This document shows positions 37,077 to 46,986 of a stretch of DNA of 64,000 nucleotides, piece by piece. Position 1 is the stretch's first letter; each line of letters starts with the position of its first letter. Position numbers and translations under genes: made by a program. Where the stretch lies: contig NZ_CP054150.1 in assembly GCF_021310995.1 (NCBI RefSeq), positions 2,356,001 through 2,420,000 of the forward strand, written 5' to 3'. Below the pieces are notes generated by a model that was not told where the DNA came from, did no database searches, and worked only from the letters and a program-made list of their open reading frames with translations. This DNA comes from Agrobacterium vaccinii. GTDB lineage: Bacteria > Pseudomonadota > Alphaproteobacteria > Rhizobiales > Rhizobiaceae.

Positions 37077-37100
37077 AAAGGCGGCCCGAAGACCGCCTTT
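37077..37100 (-). terminator. Terminator of the tol-pal operon
   Basis: A 10-base-pair stem (AAAGGCGGTC with GGCCGCCTTT) with a TTCG loop is followed on the minus strand by TTGTTTTTTT. It lies about 30 bases after the pal stop. Confidence 0.9.
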
Positions 37101-37128
37101 CACATGTCATCACTTCACTGCGAAGCAA

Positions 37129-37665
37129 TTACATGCCTGCGCCACCCAGAACGGTCACGGCGCGACGGTTCTGCGACCAGCAGGAGATGTCGTCGCAAAC
37201 GGCGACCGGACGTTCCTTACCGTAGGAAATGGTCTTCATGCGGTTTGCAGGGACGCCCTGCGAAGCCAGGAATTCTTTGGTGGCAGCTGCACGGCGTGCA
37301 CCCAACGCAAGGTTGTATTCGCGCGTGCCGCGCTCATCGGCGTGGCCTTCGACTGTGATGGCGTAGTTAGGATAACGGGCCAGCCACTGTGCCTGACGCT
37401 GCAGGGTCTGCTGTGCGTCTGCGCGGATGGATGTGCTGTCCGTATCGAAGAAGATGCGGTCGCCGACATTGACCGTGAAGTCCTGCGAAGAACCAGGCGT
37501 AGCAGAACCTGCACCGCCACCCAGGCCGAGCTCGCCAGCGCTGTTCGGCATGTTCTTCTTGTTGGCGCAACCAGCCAGCGCAAGCGCAAGCGTCAGTGCG
37601 ATCATGGCCGGATTACGGGCAATTCTCTGCATCGGGCCGAGTGCCGAAGTGTTTGTACGGCTCAT
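37129..37665 (-). CDS. pal: Peptidoglycan-associated lipoprotein Pal
   Basis: The 178-residue outer membrane lipoprotein has a signal peptide ending in the lipobox LALAGC. The Gly/Ser-rich linker is followed by an OmpA-like peptidoglycan-binding domain (IFFDTDSTSIRADAQQTLQ, VEGHADERGTREYNLALGARR). It anchors the outer membrane to the wall and binds TolB. An AGGAGAG site precedes the ATG at 37665. It is the last gene of tolQRAB-pal; a terminator follows. Confidence 0.96.
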   Translation of the reverse strand: MSRTNTSALGPMQRIARNPAMIALTLALALAGCANKKNMPNSAGELGLGGGAGSATPGSSQDFTVNVGDRIFFDTDSTSIRADAQQTLQRQAQWLARYPNYAITVEGHADERGTREYNLALGARRAAATKEFLASQGVPANRMKTISYGKERPVAVCDDISCWSQNRRAVTVLGGAGM

Positions 37666-37875
37666 AGCCGGTCTCTCCTTAGAATTCAGTAACGTTGCCA
37701 GACAATAACCGAATGCAGTTAATTGCCCCCAAACAATTATGGTTAACAGAAAGGAAATGTCCCGCTTTTTTTTGCGCCCTCACGACATAATTGCAGAAGA
37801 AGGCAGGGCATTTCCCGGTAGGACATGCGTAGAAAATATGACGGCACCCTTAGCGAACGCCGCCACAATGGCAGA

Positions 37876-39189
37876 TCAATCCAGCAGCGGTGACCAGGCC
37901 GGGTCGGACGCAAAGGTCGGCGTCTTGACCAGCTGTTCGTTGTAACCGCTCAGATCGATGGAATAGAGCTGCGGGCCACCGGCACCGGCTGCCTGACGGA
38001 AGAACATCAGGACACGGCCATTGGGTGCCCATGTCGGTCCTTCATTGTGAAAGCCGGAGGTCAGAATGCGCTCACCCGAGCCATCGGGCTTCATGACACC
38101 GATGGAGAATTTGCCGCCCGACTGCTTGGTGAAGGCAATGAGATCGCCACGCGGAGACCAGACTGGTGTGGAATAAGAGCCATCGCCAAAGGAAACGCGC
38201 GTCTGGCCAGAGCCATCGGCATTCATCACGTAAATCTGCTGGCGTCCGCCACGGTCGCTTTCAAAGGCAATACGCTGGCCATCGGGCGCGTAGGATGGCG
38301 CGGTGTCGATAGCCCCGGTGTTGGTCAGGCGGGTCGTCGTGCGCGAACGCAGATCCATGGTGTAGATGTTGGCGTTGCCTTCCTGCTGAAGGCTCATGAT
38401 GACCTTTTGACCATCCGGCGAAAAGCGCGGCGAGAAGGTCATGCCGGGGAAATTGCCGACCACTTCACGCTGCCCGGTTTCCAGCTGCAACAGGTAAACG
38501 CGTGGCTGCTGGCCTTCGAAGGACATGTAGGTCACTTCCTGACGGCTGGGCGAAAAGCGCGGCGTCAGAACGAGGTCCTTGGTGTTGGTCAGGTTGCGAA
38601 CGTTGAATCCGTCCTGATCCATGATCGACAAAGCGCGCTTGCGGTCGGTCTTCGGGCCGCTTTCGGAGACGAAAACAACGCGGGTATCGAAGTAGCCCTT
38701 TTCGCCTGTTACCCGCTCATAGATGGCATCGGCGATGATATGCGCCACACGACGCCAGTTTTCCGGCTGAGTGAAGAACTGCTGGCCGGTCATCTGCTGG
38801 TTGGCGAAGGTGTCCCACAGGCGGAACTCCGCACGCAGACGGCCATCGGCTTCCTTGGTTACGCGGCCCGTGACCAGCGCCTGCGCGTTGATGACTTTCC
38901 AGTCTTCGAAACGCGGCTGCTGGTCAGGATTGCTGATCTTTTCGATGAAGGCGTTCTTGTTGATAGGGGCAAACAGGCCCGAACGCTGGAGGTCGGCGGC
39001 AATGACCTGCGAGACCTGCGCACCAATGCCATCGGCAGAAATGAAATCCGTGACGGCGATGGGCAGCGGCTGCACATTGCCCTTGTTGATGTTGATCTGA
39101 ACCTCAGCACTGGCCGGTGTTACCGCAGCGAACGACAACAGCATGCCAGAGGCAACCATCACCGCGCGCAGGAGAGACAACTTGATCAT
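37876..39189 (-). CDS. tolB: Tol-Pal translocation protein TolB
   Basis: The 437-residue periplasmic protein has a signal peptide ([23 protein letters not shown]), an N-terminal TolB domain ([14 protein letters not shown] [14 protein letters not shown]) and a six-bladed beta-propeller. The propeller has repeated WSPDG-like motifs ([60 protein letters not shown]). ATG 39189 gives a normal signal peptide; the open frame to 39318 overlaps tolA and is discarded. It interacts with Pal and TolA. Confidence 0.95.
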   Translation of the reverse strand: MIKLSLLRAVMVASGMLLSFAAVTPASAEVQININKGNVQPLPIAVTDFISADGIGAQVSQVIAADLQRSGLFAPINKNAFIEKISNPDQQPRFEDWKVINAQALVTGRVTKEADGRLRAEFRLWDTFANQQMTGQQFFTQPENWRRVAHIIADAIYERVTGEKGYFDTRVVFVSESGPKTDRKRALSIMDQDGFNVRNLTNTKDLVLTPRFSPSRQEVTYMSFEGQQPRVYLLQLETGQREVVGNFPGMTFSPRFSPDGQKVIMSLQQEGNANIYTMDLRSRTTTRLTNTGAIDTAPSYAPDGQRIAFESDRGGRQQIYVMNADGSGQTRVSFGDGSYSTPVWSPRGDLIAFTKQSGGKFSIGVMKPDGSGERILTSGFHNEGPTWAPNGRVLMFFRQAAGAGGPQLYSIDLSGYNEQLVKTPTFASDPAWSPLLD

Positions 39190-39269
39190 CGAGACAAGCC
39201 TTTCAGCTTCATACAAAAATTGGACATCGATTTGGGTAGTGGTTCGTTCATCGGTCCCAAAACTGTCGG

Positions 39270-40454
39270 TTAAATGGCAAAATCGGATGGATCGAAGTTC
39301 AGCACCAAGGTATTCCATCCTTTTTCGCCGTCATATTTTTCGCGCGGCAGGTTCTGCAAAGGCGCAGACCGCAAAAGTGCGCGGCGCGTGCTGCTTTCAA
39401 CAGCCCGGCGCGTTCCTTCCGGTCCACCTGTCGCCGTAATCTCCGGCTGACCCACGATATTGCCCGATGGGTCCAGCGAAACGCGAATGACCACCCGCAC
39501 TTCAGCCACACCCGTCAGACCACCCGGCATGTTCCAGTTGCCCTGAATCTGGCCGCGAACACTGTCGATTTCACTGGCGCTGAGGCCGGTGCCAATCGTC
39601 TTCTTGCCGCCAAGCGAGGCCGTTTCGGTGGAGCGCTTCGCGCCGCCACCGGACGGTGCCTGCTTGTTCAGCAGAGCCGAGATTTCATCGGCATTGAACT
39701 CGCTGGCCTGGGACGCGGCAGCTTTTGCGGTTTCCTGCTTGCGGTCTGCGGGCTTCTTGTCGGATGGCTTTTCGTTCGACTTGGCCTGATCCGGCTTCTT
39801 CTCCGCGGGCTTTTCGGCAGGTTTCGTCTCCGCAGGTTTCTGCTCGGCCTGTTTGGGCGGCTCCGGCTTGGGCTCAGGCGGCTGCGGGCGCGAATTCGGA
39901 CGCGGCACATTCGGCGGCACGGGAATTTCGGCAGGTTCCTGATTTTGCGGCGGAGGCTCCTGCGCCTGCTGTTGGGCTGGCGGCTGTGTCGGCGTCGGTG
40001 GCGTCGCTATTTCGGGCTTGGGAATGGGAAGTGACGCCGTTTCCTGCGGCTTGGGCGCAGATGTTTCTTCCTTGACGATATCCTTCACCTCGTTGGGCTT
40101 GGTATCGACAACAGGCGCGGGCTTCTCCTGCTTGGGCGGAGCGGCAGCACTTTCATTATTGTTGGGCTTGGTCGTCGGTGTCGGCGGCGCCTCGATGTCG
40201 GTGGTGTTGTTACCCACGTTTTGTGCATTCGCCACGATATCAGGACGGGTCGTGGGTACAGGCGCAGATTTCTCGGCCTTAGCCGCATCCTTTGCACCCT
40301 GCTGGATCTGCGTCATCTCTTCCACGGACACGAGATCGACAGGCATCGACTCAGCCTGAGATACCTCGAGCTGTGCCGGCGAGCCCAGGGAAACCAGGGC
40401 CACAGCCAGCAGCGAGGCGTGCACAATCGCGGATGTGGTGACGCTGCCCTTCAT
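39270..40454 (-). CDS. tolA: Energy-transducing protein TolA
   Basis: The 394-residue protein has one N-terminal membrane anchor ([19 protein letters not shown]). A long Pro/Glu/Lys/Gln-rich periplasmic spacer follows (repeats of [20 protein letters not shown] type), then a C-terminal TonB/TolA-like domain ([20 protein letters not shown]). It spans the periplasm and couples TolQR proton flow to Pal-TolB. The spacer is low complexity, so homology there is uninformative. It lies 7 bases downstream of tolR. Confidence 0.9.
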   Translation of the reverse strand: MKGSVTTSAIVHASLLAVALVSLGSPAQLEVSQAESMPVDLVSVEEMTQIQQGAKDAAKAEKSAPVPTTRPDIVANAQNVGNNTTDIEAPPTPTTKPNNNESAAAPPKQEKPAPVVDTKPNEVKDIVKEETSAPKPQETASLPIPKPEIATPPTPTQPPAQQQAQEPPPQNQEPAEIPVPPNVPRPNSRPQPPEPKPEPPKQAEQKPAETKPAEKPAEKKPDQAKSNEKPSDKKPADRKQETAKAAASQASEFNADEISALLNKQAPSGGGAKRSTETASLGGKKTIGTGLSASEIDSVRGQIQGNWNMPGGLTGVAEVRVVIRVSLDPSGNIVGQPEITATGGPEGTRRAVESSTRRALLRSAPLQNLPREKYDGEKGWNTLVLNFDPSDFAI

Positions 40455-40461
40455 GCTGAGA

Positions 40462-40920
<459 letters not shown>

Positions 40921-40950
40921 ATCGTTTACTCCACTCGCTTCAGTGCGCGC

Positions 40951-41670
40951 TTACTGCGCGGCCTGACGTGTCTGCAGCTTCTCATCGATCTGACGCGACA
41001 GGATTGCGGAAAACTCGTCCGCGAACCCTTCCATCCGTGCGTGAAGCTTGCCCGCATCGCCCGTGAACTTGTTGTAAGCAATAACGGCAGGAATAGCGGC
41101 GACCAGACCGATGGCCGTTGCCAGCAGCGCTTCCGCGATACCCGGCGCCACGACGGCAAGGTTGGTGGACTTCGATCCGGCAATCGCCTGGAAAGAGGTC
41201 ATGATACCGATAACCGTACCGAAGAGGCCGATGAACGGACCGGCAGAACCAATCGTCGCCAACGAACCGAGGCGGGCTTCGAAGGTCTCGCTCTCACGCG
41301 CCATCGTCACATCCATTGCCCGGTCGATACGCATCTGAAGGCCGATAGGCGACCGTGCGCCACGCTCGAAGGATTTTTTCCACTCGCGCATAGCAGCCAC
41401 GAAAATCGCAGCAAGACCACCATTTTGACGGTCGGACAGGCTGCGATATAGCTCTTCAAGAGACTGGCCTGACCAGAACACCTGTTCGAACTGGTCGAAC
41501 TGGCGCTTTGCCTTGCCGAAGGCGACATATTTATCGATGACGATGGCCCATGTCCAAACCGACGCGGCAAGAAGACCGATCATCACCATCTTGACGATGA
41601 GGCCAGCCTGCATGAACAGAGCCCAAAGACTTACGTCGTGCGTTGCCGCTGCCAAACCTGCCTGTTCCAT
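40951..41670 (-). CDS. tolQ: Proton-channel subunit TolQ
   Basis: The 239-residue MotA/ExbB family protein has three membrane segments: LWALFMQAGLIVKMVMIGLLAASVW, then LATIGSAGPFIGLFGTVIGIM and EALLATAIGLVAAIPAVIAYN. The conserved pore motif TVIGIM is present. ATG 41670 is chosen because family members start shortly before the first membrane segment; the longer frame to 41775 adds a non-homologous leader. It starts the tolQRAB-pal operon, 260 bases downstream of ybgC. Confidence 0.95.
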   Translation of the reverse strand: MEQAGLAAATHDVSLWALFMQAGLIVKMVMIGLLAASVWTWAIVIDKYVAFGKAKRQFDQFEQVFWSGQSLEELYRSLSDRQNGGLAAIFVAAMREWKKSFERGARSPIGLQMRIDRAMDVTMARESETFEARLGSLATIGSAGPFIGLFGTVIGIMTSFQAIAGSKSTNLAVVAPGIAEALLATAIGLVAAIPAVIAYNKFTGDAGKLHARMEGFADEFSAILSRQIDEKLQTRQAAQ

Positions 41671-41930
41671 AAAAATCCAATCCCCGAATCCAAACGCCCG
41701 GTGCATGACCGGGCGATTTAAACGCGCATCAACGCTTGAGGTCCTCCAGCCACCGCCGAAAACCCCTTGAGCCATGCCCCGATATTGCCATTACGCCTTA
41801 CTTGCCGGTAAATTTGGTAAAAGGAAGGCGTGCGGCGCACAAATACCGAATGGTTAAGGTAGACTACATTATGGTTAAGAGAGTGTTACGAAATAAGCAC
41901 TTTAAATAGGAAGTGCGCGATAGAGCTTTC

Positions 41931-42371
41931 TTACTTCATGAATTTTTCGGCAATGGTATCAGGCAGACGGCGTGGTCTTCCCTTGGCGTTGATCACAGCA
42001 ATAATCACTTTCGCGACAATCAACAGCGTATCGCCCCGCCGTATCTCCTGATTGAGCACCATCTTGGCACCACCGGCTTTCTCTGTCAGCGAAGTGATGG
42101 TCAACACATCGTCCATCCGTGCCGGTGACTTGAAGTCGATTTCCATGCGGTGAACGACAAAAACGAGTCCCTCCTCATCCGCTGTCAGCAGCGCACTCTG
42201 CTCGCAGCCAAGGCACCGCAGATAATCGGTGCGACCACGTTCAAGGAAATGCAGATAGCGGGCGTGGTAAACGAGGCCGGAGAAATCGGTGTCTTCATAG
42301 TAGACTCGCTGAGTCAACCGGTGGCCGTGTTCGATGAGTTCGCCGGAGAGGGATACGGTTACGTCATTCAT
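41931..42371 (-). CDS. ybgC: Acyl-CoA thioesterase YbgC (tol-pal associated)
   Basis: The 146-residue hot-dog thioesterase has RVYYEDTDFSGLVYHARYLHFLERGRTDYLR, in which the catalytic Asp (DTDFSG) and the partner His are conserved. It hydrolyses acyl-CoA or acyl-ACP thioesters and associates with the envelope in several bacteria. ATG 42371 is chosen since the first conserved residues follow it directly; it overlaps the stop of the upstream Nudix gene by 8 bases, suggesting one transcript with the Nudix pair. Confidence 0.93.
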   Translation of the reverse strand: MNDVTVSLSGELIEHGHRLTQRVYYEDTDFSGLVYHARYLHFLERGRTDYLRCLGCEQSALLTADEEGLVFVVHRMEIDFKSPARMDDVLTITSLTEKAGGAKMVLNQEIRRGDTLLIVAKVIIAVINAKGRPRRLPDTIAEKFMK

Positions 42372-42906
42372 GCGAAGGTCCTGAGTGCAAATGAATTGGA
42401 GCTTTCCCCTCTCGCACAATGAGATGTTCACTCTGCCGCGGCAGCGCACTGATGCGCTCGGCAATAAAAGCCGGTCTCAAATCGTGTTCTTTCAACGCAG
42501 AGGCGGTCGCAGGCAACCATCGGAATTCGACTTCAACACCATCCACGACTCGGTGGACAATATCGGTTTCATGAAACGGAAAAGCCTGTTCGAGATGGAT
42601 CAGGTAATAGAAGGCCAGTTCATGCGCATCGTATTCGCCATAAGAAAAGAAGTTCTCCGCCGACCACAAGAGACGCTCGATCCGCGCCTTAACATGCAGT
42701 TCTTCCTCAATTTCCCTCAGGATCGTTTCTTCCGAACTTTCCCCGATCTCGGCGCGACCACCAGGCAGCGCCCAGTAGCGGTCGGTGACACTCCTGTTCA
42801 CCAAGAGATATCCATTATGAAAGATCAATCCAGCGACGCGAAAGCTGAAAAGCTGCGGCTTGTTGTCGAGCCTGATCATATGTCGGGGAGAGCATGCGGC
42901 GGTCAT
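42364..42906 (-). CDS. Nudix hydrolase, tandem copy 1
   Basis: The 180-residue Nudix protein has an intact box: GGRAEIGESSEETILREIEEEL (G-x5-E-x7-REIEEEL), with the metal-binding Glu residues in place. The conserved start is FSFRVAGLIFHNGYLLV. It is clearly a paralogue of the next gene upstream: both share YWALPGGRAE/FWSFPGGRAE, RLLW(S/V)xENFF and FPFHExxIVHR. Its start overlaps the stop of that paralogue (ATGA) and its end overlaps ybgC. Substrate unknown; probably a nucleoside diphosphate derivative. Confidence 0.88.
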   Translation of the reverse strand: MTAACSPRHMIRLDNKPQLFSFRVAGLIFHNGYLLVNRSVTDRYWALPGGRAEIGESSEETILREIEEELHVKARIERLLWSAENFFSYGEYDAHELAFYYLIHLEQAFPFHETDIVHRVVDGVEVEFRWLPATASALKEHDLRPAFIAERISALPRQSEHLIVREGKAPIHLHSGPSHE

Positions 42907-43415
42907 TTATCGTCCAGATTACCGTCATCCCACACAATATGGCGTGTGGACGCAGGAAGGTTTTCGATCTCACCGGCGATGAAATACGGTGGAATATCAA
43001 GCTGCGTCAAGGTTTCCGTGGTCGCTCTAGCCCAGCGGAACTCCAGCGGATGCTTGCCATCCTGCATGCGGTGGACGATGTTTTCTTCGTGGAAAGGAAA
43101 CGTCTCGGGCAATTCCATCAAGTAGTAAAAACCGAGCTCGTGCCAGTCTTTGCCCTCGTAATGGAAGAAGTTCTCCACCACCCAAAGCAACCGCCCGACT
43201 TTAGCCTCGACGCCAAGTTCTTCCACCATTTCCCGCGCCAACGTGTCCTGCGACTGCTCGCCCATTTCGGCACGACCGCCGGGGAAACTCCAGAATTTTT
43301 CATGCGTTGCCCGGTGCACCAGCACATGGCCATCCCGGAAGGCTATGCCTGCCACACGCATCTGGAAGATACGCTTGGGTTTGAATTTCATGCGGATGCG
43401 AGTGTCTTCAGTCAT
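42903..43415 (-). CDS. Nudix hydrolase, tandem copy 2
   Basis: The 170-residue protein has an intact Nudix box, GGRAEMGEQSQDTLAREMVEEL. It is roughly half identical to its downstream neighbour over most of its length, so the two come from a tandem duplication. ATG 43415 is preferred over the frame to 43445; it overlaps the end of the DinB-like gene by 8 bases. The chain of overlaps (DinB, Nudix, Nudix, ybgC) suggests coupled expression. Confidence 0.85.
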   Translation of the reverse strand: MTEDTRIRMKFKPKRIFQMRVAGIAFRDGHVLVHRATHEKFWSFPGGRAEMGEQSQDTLAREMVEELGVEAKVGRLLWVVENFFHYEGKDWHELGFYYLMELPETFPFHEENIVHRMQDGKHPLEFRWARATTETLTQLDIPPYFIAGEIENLPASTRHIVWDDGNLDDK

Positions 43416-44001
43416 ATGTTTTGTCTTCCGGGAACAAGAGGTCACGTTCAGACCAGCCTAGCGCGTCCAACTCCACTTTGCGAACCCCCGCATCGTCGCC
43501 GACGATAAATTCGTCCAGTTGTGGTGGTTTGACGAAGGTGCCGGACAACATCGCATGGACCTGCCCGCGATGATGCGTCTGATGTTGAAAGAGATGCGTG
43601 AGAATATCGTCGCAGCGGTCCTGCTGTATTCGCTCTGCCCGATGCACCCGCACGGACGCAGCCAGATTATCCGGCTTCAACATATCCACAAAAGCGATGA
43701 GGTCCTCGTCCAACTGCGCCTGCGCATCCTGCAAAGCAGGCATGTCGCCGAAAGGCTCGTCCTGGGCAAACGCGGCATACCCCAACGTCCCGCCCTTCAA
43801 TGCATCCAAATAAAACAGATCGACAAGATAGATGTGATTCAACGTCGCGCGGATCGTCGGAAAGAAACTGGTGCGGGGAGCGACGAATTCATCCTGCGAA
43901 AGCTGACCGCAAGCGGTGTGAAGTCTCAGATTTGCCAGCCGATTATTGCGCGCCAGTTTTCTGAACACGCGGCACGGATCGTAGCTCATGTGGTTCCTCA
44001 C
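43408..44001 (-). CDS. DinB-family protein
   Basis: The 197-residue protein has the four-helix DinB/YfiT fold with the metal-binding His triad: TLNHIYLVD (first His) and LFQHQTHHRGQVHAML (second and third). Such proteins bind a metal and often act as thiol-dependent transferases; the reaction here is unknown. ATG at 44001 or four codons later (MSYDPC). It is first in the group that runs into the Nudix genes and ybgC. Confidence 0.88.
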   Translation of the reverse strand: MRNHMSYDPCRVFRKLARNNRLANLRLHTACGQLSQDEFVAPRTSFFPTIRATLNHIYLVDLFYLDALKGGTLGYAAFAQDEPFGDMPALQDAQAQLDEDLIAFVDMLKPDNLAASVRVHRAERIQQDRCDDILTHLFQHQTHHRGQVHAMLSGTFVKPPQLDEFIVGDDAGVRKVELDALGWSERDLLFPEDKTYD

Positions 44002-44046
44002 TCACGTCTGTTGGCAGAACGGAAAGAGTAGCCAGTCTTTAAAAGA

Positions 44047-44265
44047 TCAACTGGCTTTTTCCAGTTCTGAATGGCTTTTCAGCACCTTGCCGCCGTCTTC
44101 CTGCGCAATAAGGTAGGCGGGCTCTTCCTCGCTTGCCTTGCGCTTGATGACGGAGCCCTCAATCTTGCGCTCGACATCTTCAGTGAAACTCTCGGCAACC
44201 TTCCCTTTGCCCTTGCCCGATCCCCATTTCCACTGGACCTTTGTACCTTTGCGAAATTTCGTCAT
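44047..44265 (-). CDS. DUF2945 (Tudor-like) small protein
   Basis: The 72-residue basic protein begins FRKGTKVQWKWGSGKGKGKV, the DUF2945 pattern described as 'hypervirulence-associated Tudor-like', and has an SH3-like barrel with many Lys residues. It may bind nucleic acid or protein. The function is not established. It is a separate unit 45 bases upstream of the DinB gene. Confidence 0.8.
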   Translation of the reverse strand: MTKFRKGTKVQWKWGSGKGKGKVAESFTEDVERKIEGSVIKRKASEEEPAYLIAQEDGGKVLKSHSELEKAS

Positions 44266-44316
44266 GTCATACTCCGCACCAAAGGCTTGGAAATGGTGGG
44301 GATGGCCGGTTGGTTC

Positions 44317-45210
44317 CTAGGCTTGCCCCAACTCAATCACGACGATTTCCGGCGGAGACATAAAGCGCACGGGTGCGATGGAACAGCCGAGCCCGCCGGA
44401 TACGACGAGATGCCGGTCATTCTCGACGACATGACCATACGCATAGCGTGCGCCGAACCGCGAGGGAACGGCGGGGCGCCACCCGAACAGATTGACCTGA
44501 CCGCCGTGGGTGTGACCCGACAGCGTCAATGAAACGCGTTGCGGAACCTTCACGAAAATATCCGGCTCATGCGCCATGAGAATGACAGGTGCATCATCGG
44601 TAATCTGTGCAAGCGTGCCCGGCAGGTCATCGAGGCCGGTCGTGCGCCGGCCCGTCAGATAGGCCCATTGGTCCTCCAAGCCCGCAATCCAGAAGGTCTG
44701 AGCGTTGGTGCCACAGCGAACGGCGTGGTTGGAGTGAACCTGAATGCCGACTGACCGCAGCGCCTGGTGCGCGATGGTTTCCCGCAATCTCAACCGCTGT
44801 GCTTCCGGGTCCTGCCACCAATCGTGATTACCACAAACGGCATGCACGCCCTGCGGTGCTTTCAGCCCCGAAAGCGCCTTCGCCCAATCTTCCGGCGGAA
44901 CGACGCCCGTTACCAGCTTCATGCCTGACATATAATCGCCCAGCAGCAGCATCACATCCCCACCGAGTGTATTAGCGTAATCGCACAGTCGGGCAATGCG
45001 ATCGGCGGGCATCCAGGGCTCGCAGGCGTGAAAATCCGCCAGCGCCACGATGCGCAAGCTTTGCCCCTTCGGCCAGCCGGGCGGATTGATGCGGTACCGC
45101 GTAGTCGAAAGCCGCGCCAAAGGCTCGATGCCGCCCGCATAGGCGCCAAGAGAGACCAGCCCCGCCGCCATCGTCGCAGCGGTCTTGAGCAATGCGCGGC
45201 GGGTGATCAC
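44317..45210 (-). CDS. Tat-exported metallophosphoesterase
   Basis: This calcineurin-like phosphoesterase has about 297 residues. From a GTG start at 45210 it begins with ITRRALLKTAATMAAG, a twin-arginine signal. Metal-binding motifs are LADFHAC (D-x-H), LLLGDYMSG (GD), VCGNHDWW (GNHD), LMAHEPD and SGHTHGGQ. The GTG start, with GAGGA upstream, lies just past the ruvB stop codon, so it is probably translated with ruvB. The longer frame to 45288 would lie inside ruvB and lack a signal. The substrate in the periplasm is unknown, perhaps a phospholipid or UDP-sugar lipid. Confidence 0.85.
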   Translation of the reverse strand: MITRRALLKTAATMAAGLVSLGAYAGGIEPLARLSTTRYRINPPGWPKGQSLRIVALADFHACEPWMPADRIARLCDYANTLGGDVMLLLGDYMSGMKLVTGVVPPEDWAKALSGLKAPQGVHAVCGNHDWWQDPEAQRLRLRETIAHQALRSVGIQVHSNHAVRCGTNAQTFWIAGLEDQWAYLTGRRTTGLDDLPGTLAQITDDAPVILMAHEPDIFVKVPQRVSLTLSGHTHGGQVNLFGWRPAVPSRFGARYAYGHVVENDRHLVVSGGLGCSIAPVRFMSPPEIVVIELGQA

Positions 45211-45212
45211 GA

Positions 45213-46253
45213 TCAGTCGTCCTCGAGCGTCATGCGAAACTGTGCCGCTTCGATGTCTTTTGGCGGCTGCATGCCCAGATGTTTCCACGCCGTTGCGGTG
45301 AGAATACGGCCACGCGGGGTGCGCTGGATAAAGCCCTGCTGGATCATATAGGGCTCGATGATATCCTCGATGGCATCGCGCGGTTCCGACAAACCAGCGG
45401 CGATGGTCTCGATACCGACGGGCCCGCCGCCAAAATTCACCGCAATCATCGTCAGATAACGCATGTCCAACTGGTCGAGGCCCATATTGTCCACCAGCAG
45501 CCGCGTTAGCGCCTCATCGGCAATCTGGCGTGTCACTGATTCCGCCCGCGCCACCTCGGCAAAGTCACGCACCCGGCGCAACAGCCGCCCGGCGATACGC
45601 GGCGTTCCGCGTGAACGGCGTGCGATTTCGCGCGCGCCCTCCTCCGTCATCGGCAATCCCATGATCCGCGCGCCACGCCGCACGATCAGTTCAAGTTCCT
45701 CGACGGTATAGAAAGACAAGCGAACGGGAATGCCGAAGCGATCCCGCAACGGGTTTGTCAAAAGCCCGAGACGGGTGGTAGCGGCGACCAGCGTAAATTT
45801 CGACAGATCGATCTTTACAGACCGAGCCGCCGGCCCCTCACCGATGATCAAATCGAGCTGGAAATCCTCCATCGCCGGATAGAGGATTTCCTCCACAGCC
45901 GGGCTCAAACGGTGGATTTCATCGATGAACAGAACATCGCGCTCTTCGAGATTGGTCAGCAACGCAGCCAGATCGCCCGCCTTGGCAATCACTGGCCCGG
46001 ATGTCGACTTGAAGTTGACACCGAGTTCCTTGGCCATAATCTGCGCCAGCGTCGTCTTACCAAGGCCGGGCGGGCCTACGAACAGCACATGGTCCAGCGC
46101 TTCGCCGCGGTTCTTTGCTGCCTCGATGAAAATCTTGAGGTTGGCGCGCGCCTCCGCCTGACCGGTAAAATCATCCAGCGTCTGCGGGCGCAGCGTCGTA
46201 TCGATATCCTCGCCGCGCTTTTCCGAAGAAATCAGCCGTGCCGCGTCGCTCAT
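45213..46253 (-). CDS. ruvB: Holliday junction helicase RuvB
   Basis: The 346-residue AAA+ motor drives branch migration with RuvA. It has Walker [12 protein letters not shown], Walker [12 protein letters not shown], the sensor [17 protein letters not shown] and a winged-helix C-terminus ([23 protein letters not shown]). It overlaps the upstream toxin gene by ATGA and is followed by a phosphoesterase gene. The ruvA gene is separated from it by a toxin-antitoxin pair. Confidence 0.97.
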   Translation of the reverse strand: MSDAARLISSEKRGEDIDTTLRPQTLDDFTGQAEARANLKIFIEAAKNRGEALDHVLFVGPPGLGKTTLAQIMAKELGVNFKSTSGPVIAKAGDLAALLTNLEERDVLFIDEIHRLSPAVEEILYPAMEDFQLDLIIGEGPAARSVKIDLSKFTLVAATTRLGLLTNPLRDRFGIPVRLSFYTVEELELIVRRGARIMGLPMTEEGAREIARRSRGTPRIAGRLLRRVRDFAEVARAESVTRQIADEALTRLLVDNMGLDQLDMRYLTMIAVNFGGGPVGIETIAAGLSEPRDAIEDIIEPYMIQQGFIQRTPRGRILTATAWKHLGMQPPKDIEAAQFRMTLEDD

Positions 46254-46657
46254 GTCAGCATTTCCATTCCGGGTATTTTACGCGCCGCTTTCTGGTCGAA
46301 TGTATAGGTCACGGTGCAGCCAGCCATTCTGTTCATTTCCGAAATGACGGCATCGGAAAAATCCGCGCCGGAATTGCGGCAAATATCAATCGCGTTGCCG
46401 ACCACTTCATAATCCGGCACCTCGATTTCACGACGTTCGAGGATAGCCTGAATAAAATCAAGAACGGCGTCTTTGGAGTAGCCATAAAACCGCTCCAAAA
46501 CCCAAGCCGTTTCCATCATCACGACCACACCAACGACCAGCGTATCGTTCTCCCCGAGCTCGTCGATAAAGTTTACCACGCGATCCCTTTGAGCGGGATC
46601 ATCATTGACGGCAACACGCAGAAGAATATTCGTATCGATACCAAATCGACCGCTCAT
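46250..46657 (-). CDS. PIN-domain toxin (VapC-like)
   Basis: The 135-residue PIN ribonuclease opens with [11 protein letters not shown] (first Asp). It has further acidic residues in [12 protein letters not shown] and [12 protein letters not shown], and the final motif [12 protein letters not shown]. The four acidic positions of an active PIN domain look present. It overlaps the AbrB-type antitoxin upstream and ruvB downstream (ATGA). It is probably a stabilising toxin whose cleaved RNA target is unknown. Confidence 0.88.
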   Translation of the reverse strand: MSGRFGIDTNILLRVAVNDDPAQRDRVVNFIDELGENDTLVVGVVVMMETAWVLERFYGYSKDAVLDFIQAILERREIEVPDYEVVGNAIDICRNSGADFSDAVISEMNRMAGCTVTYTFDQKAARKIPGMEMLT

Positions 46658-46932
46658 TCATCATCCTCGTTGCGAATTGATTCCTCATAAGCTTCAGACA
46701 CCGAATATCCGATCGCAGGATTCATGTCGCCAATTGTCAGCTTCCTGCCGTTGGGTGGGGCGCCCAACAAACCCGCCAGATCGTTGAATGACTGGTTGCG
46801 CGGCACGACGACCATCTCACGGTTACGGACCCAGACGTAGCATTTGTCACCTGGTCTGATGTCAAGCTGTTCGCGAACGCTCTTCGGAACAGTCATCTGT
46901 CCTTTGGATGTGATGGTGGTCTGAAATCCCAT
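46654..46932 (-). CDS. AbrB-family antitoxin (VapB-like)
   Basis: The 92-residue protein has the swapped-hairpin AbrB DNA-binding motif near its start (TTITSKGQMTVPKSVREQL). The C-terminal part ([22 protein letters not shown]) is acidic and probably wraps the toxin. It is the first gene of the pair and overlaps the toxin start by ATGA; it should autoregulate the pair. It begins 54 bases after the ruvA stop. Confidence 0.88.
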   Translation of the reverse strand: MGFQTTITSKGQMTVPKSVREQLDIRPGDKCYVWVRNREMVVVPRNQSFNDLAGLLGAPPNGRKLTIGDMNPAIGYSVSEAYEESIRNEDDE

Positions 46933-46986
46933 GATCGCAAACTTTCTTACTTTTTGGAAATTGTAAGGAAAATAACACAGGAAGGC

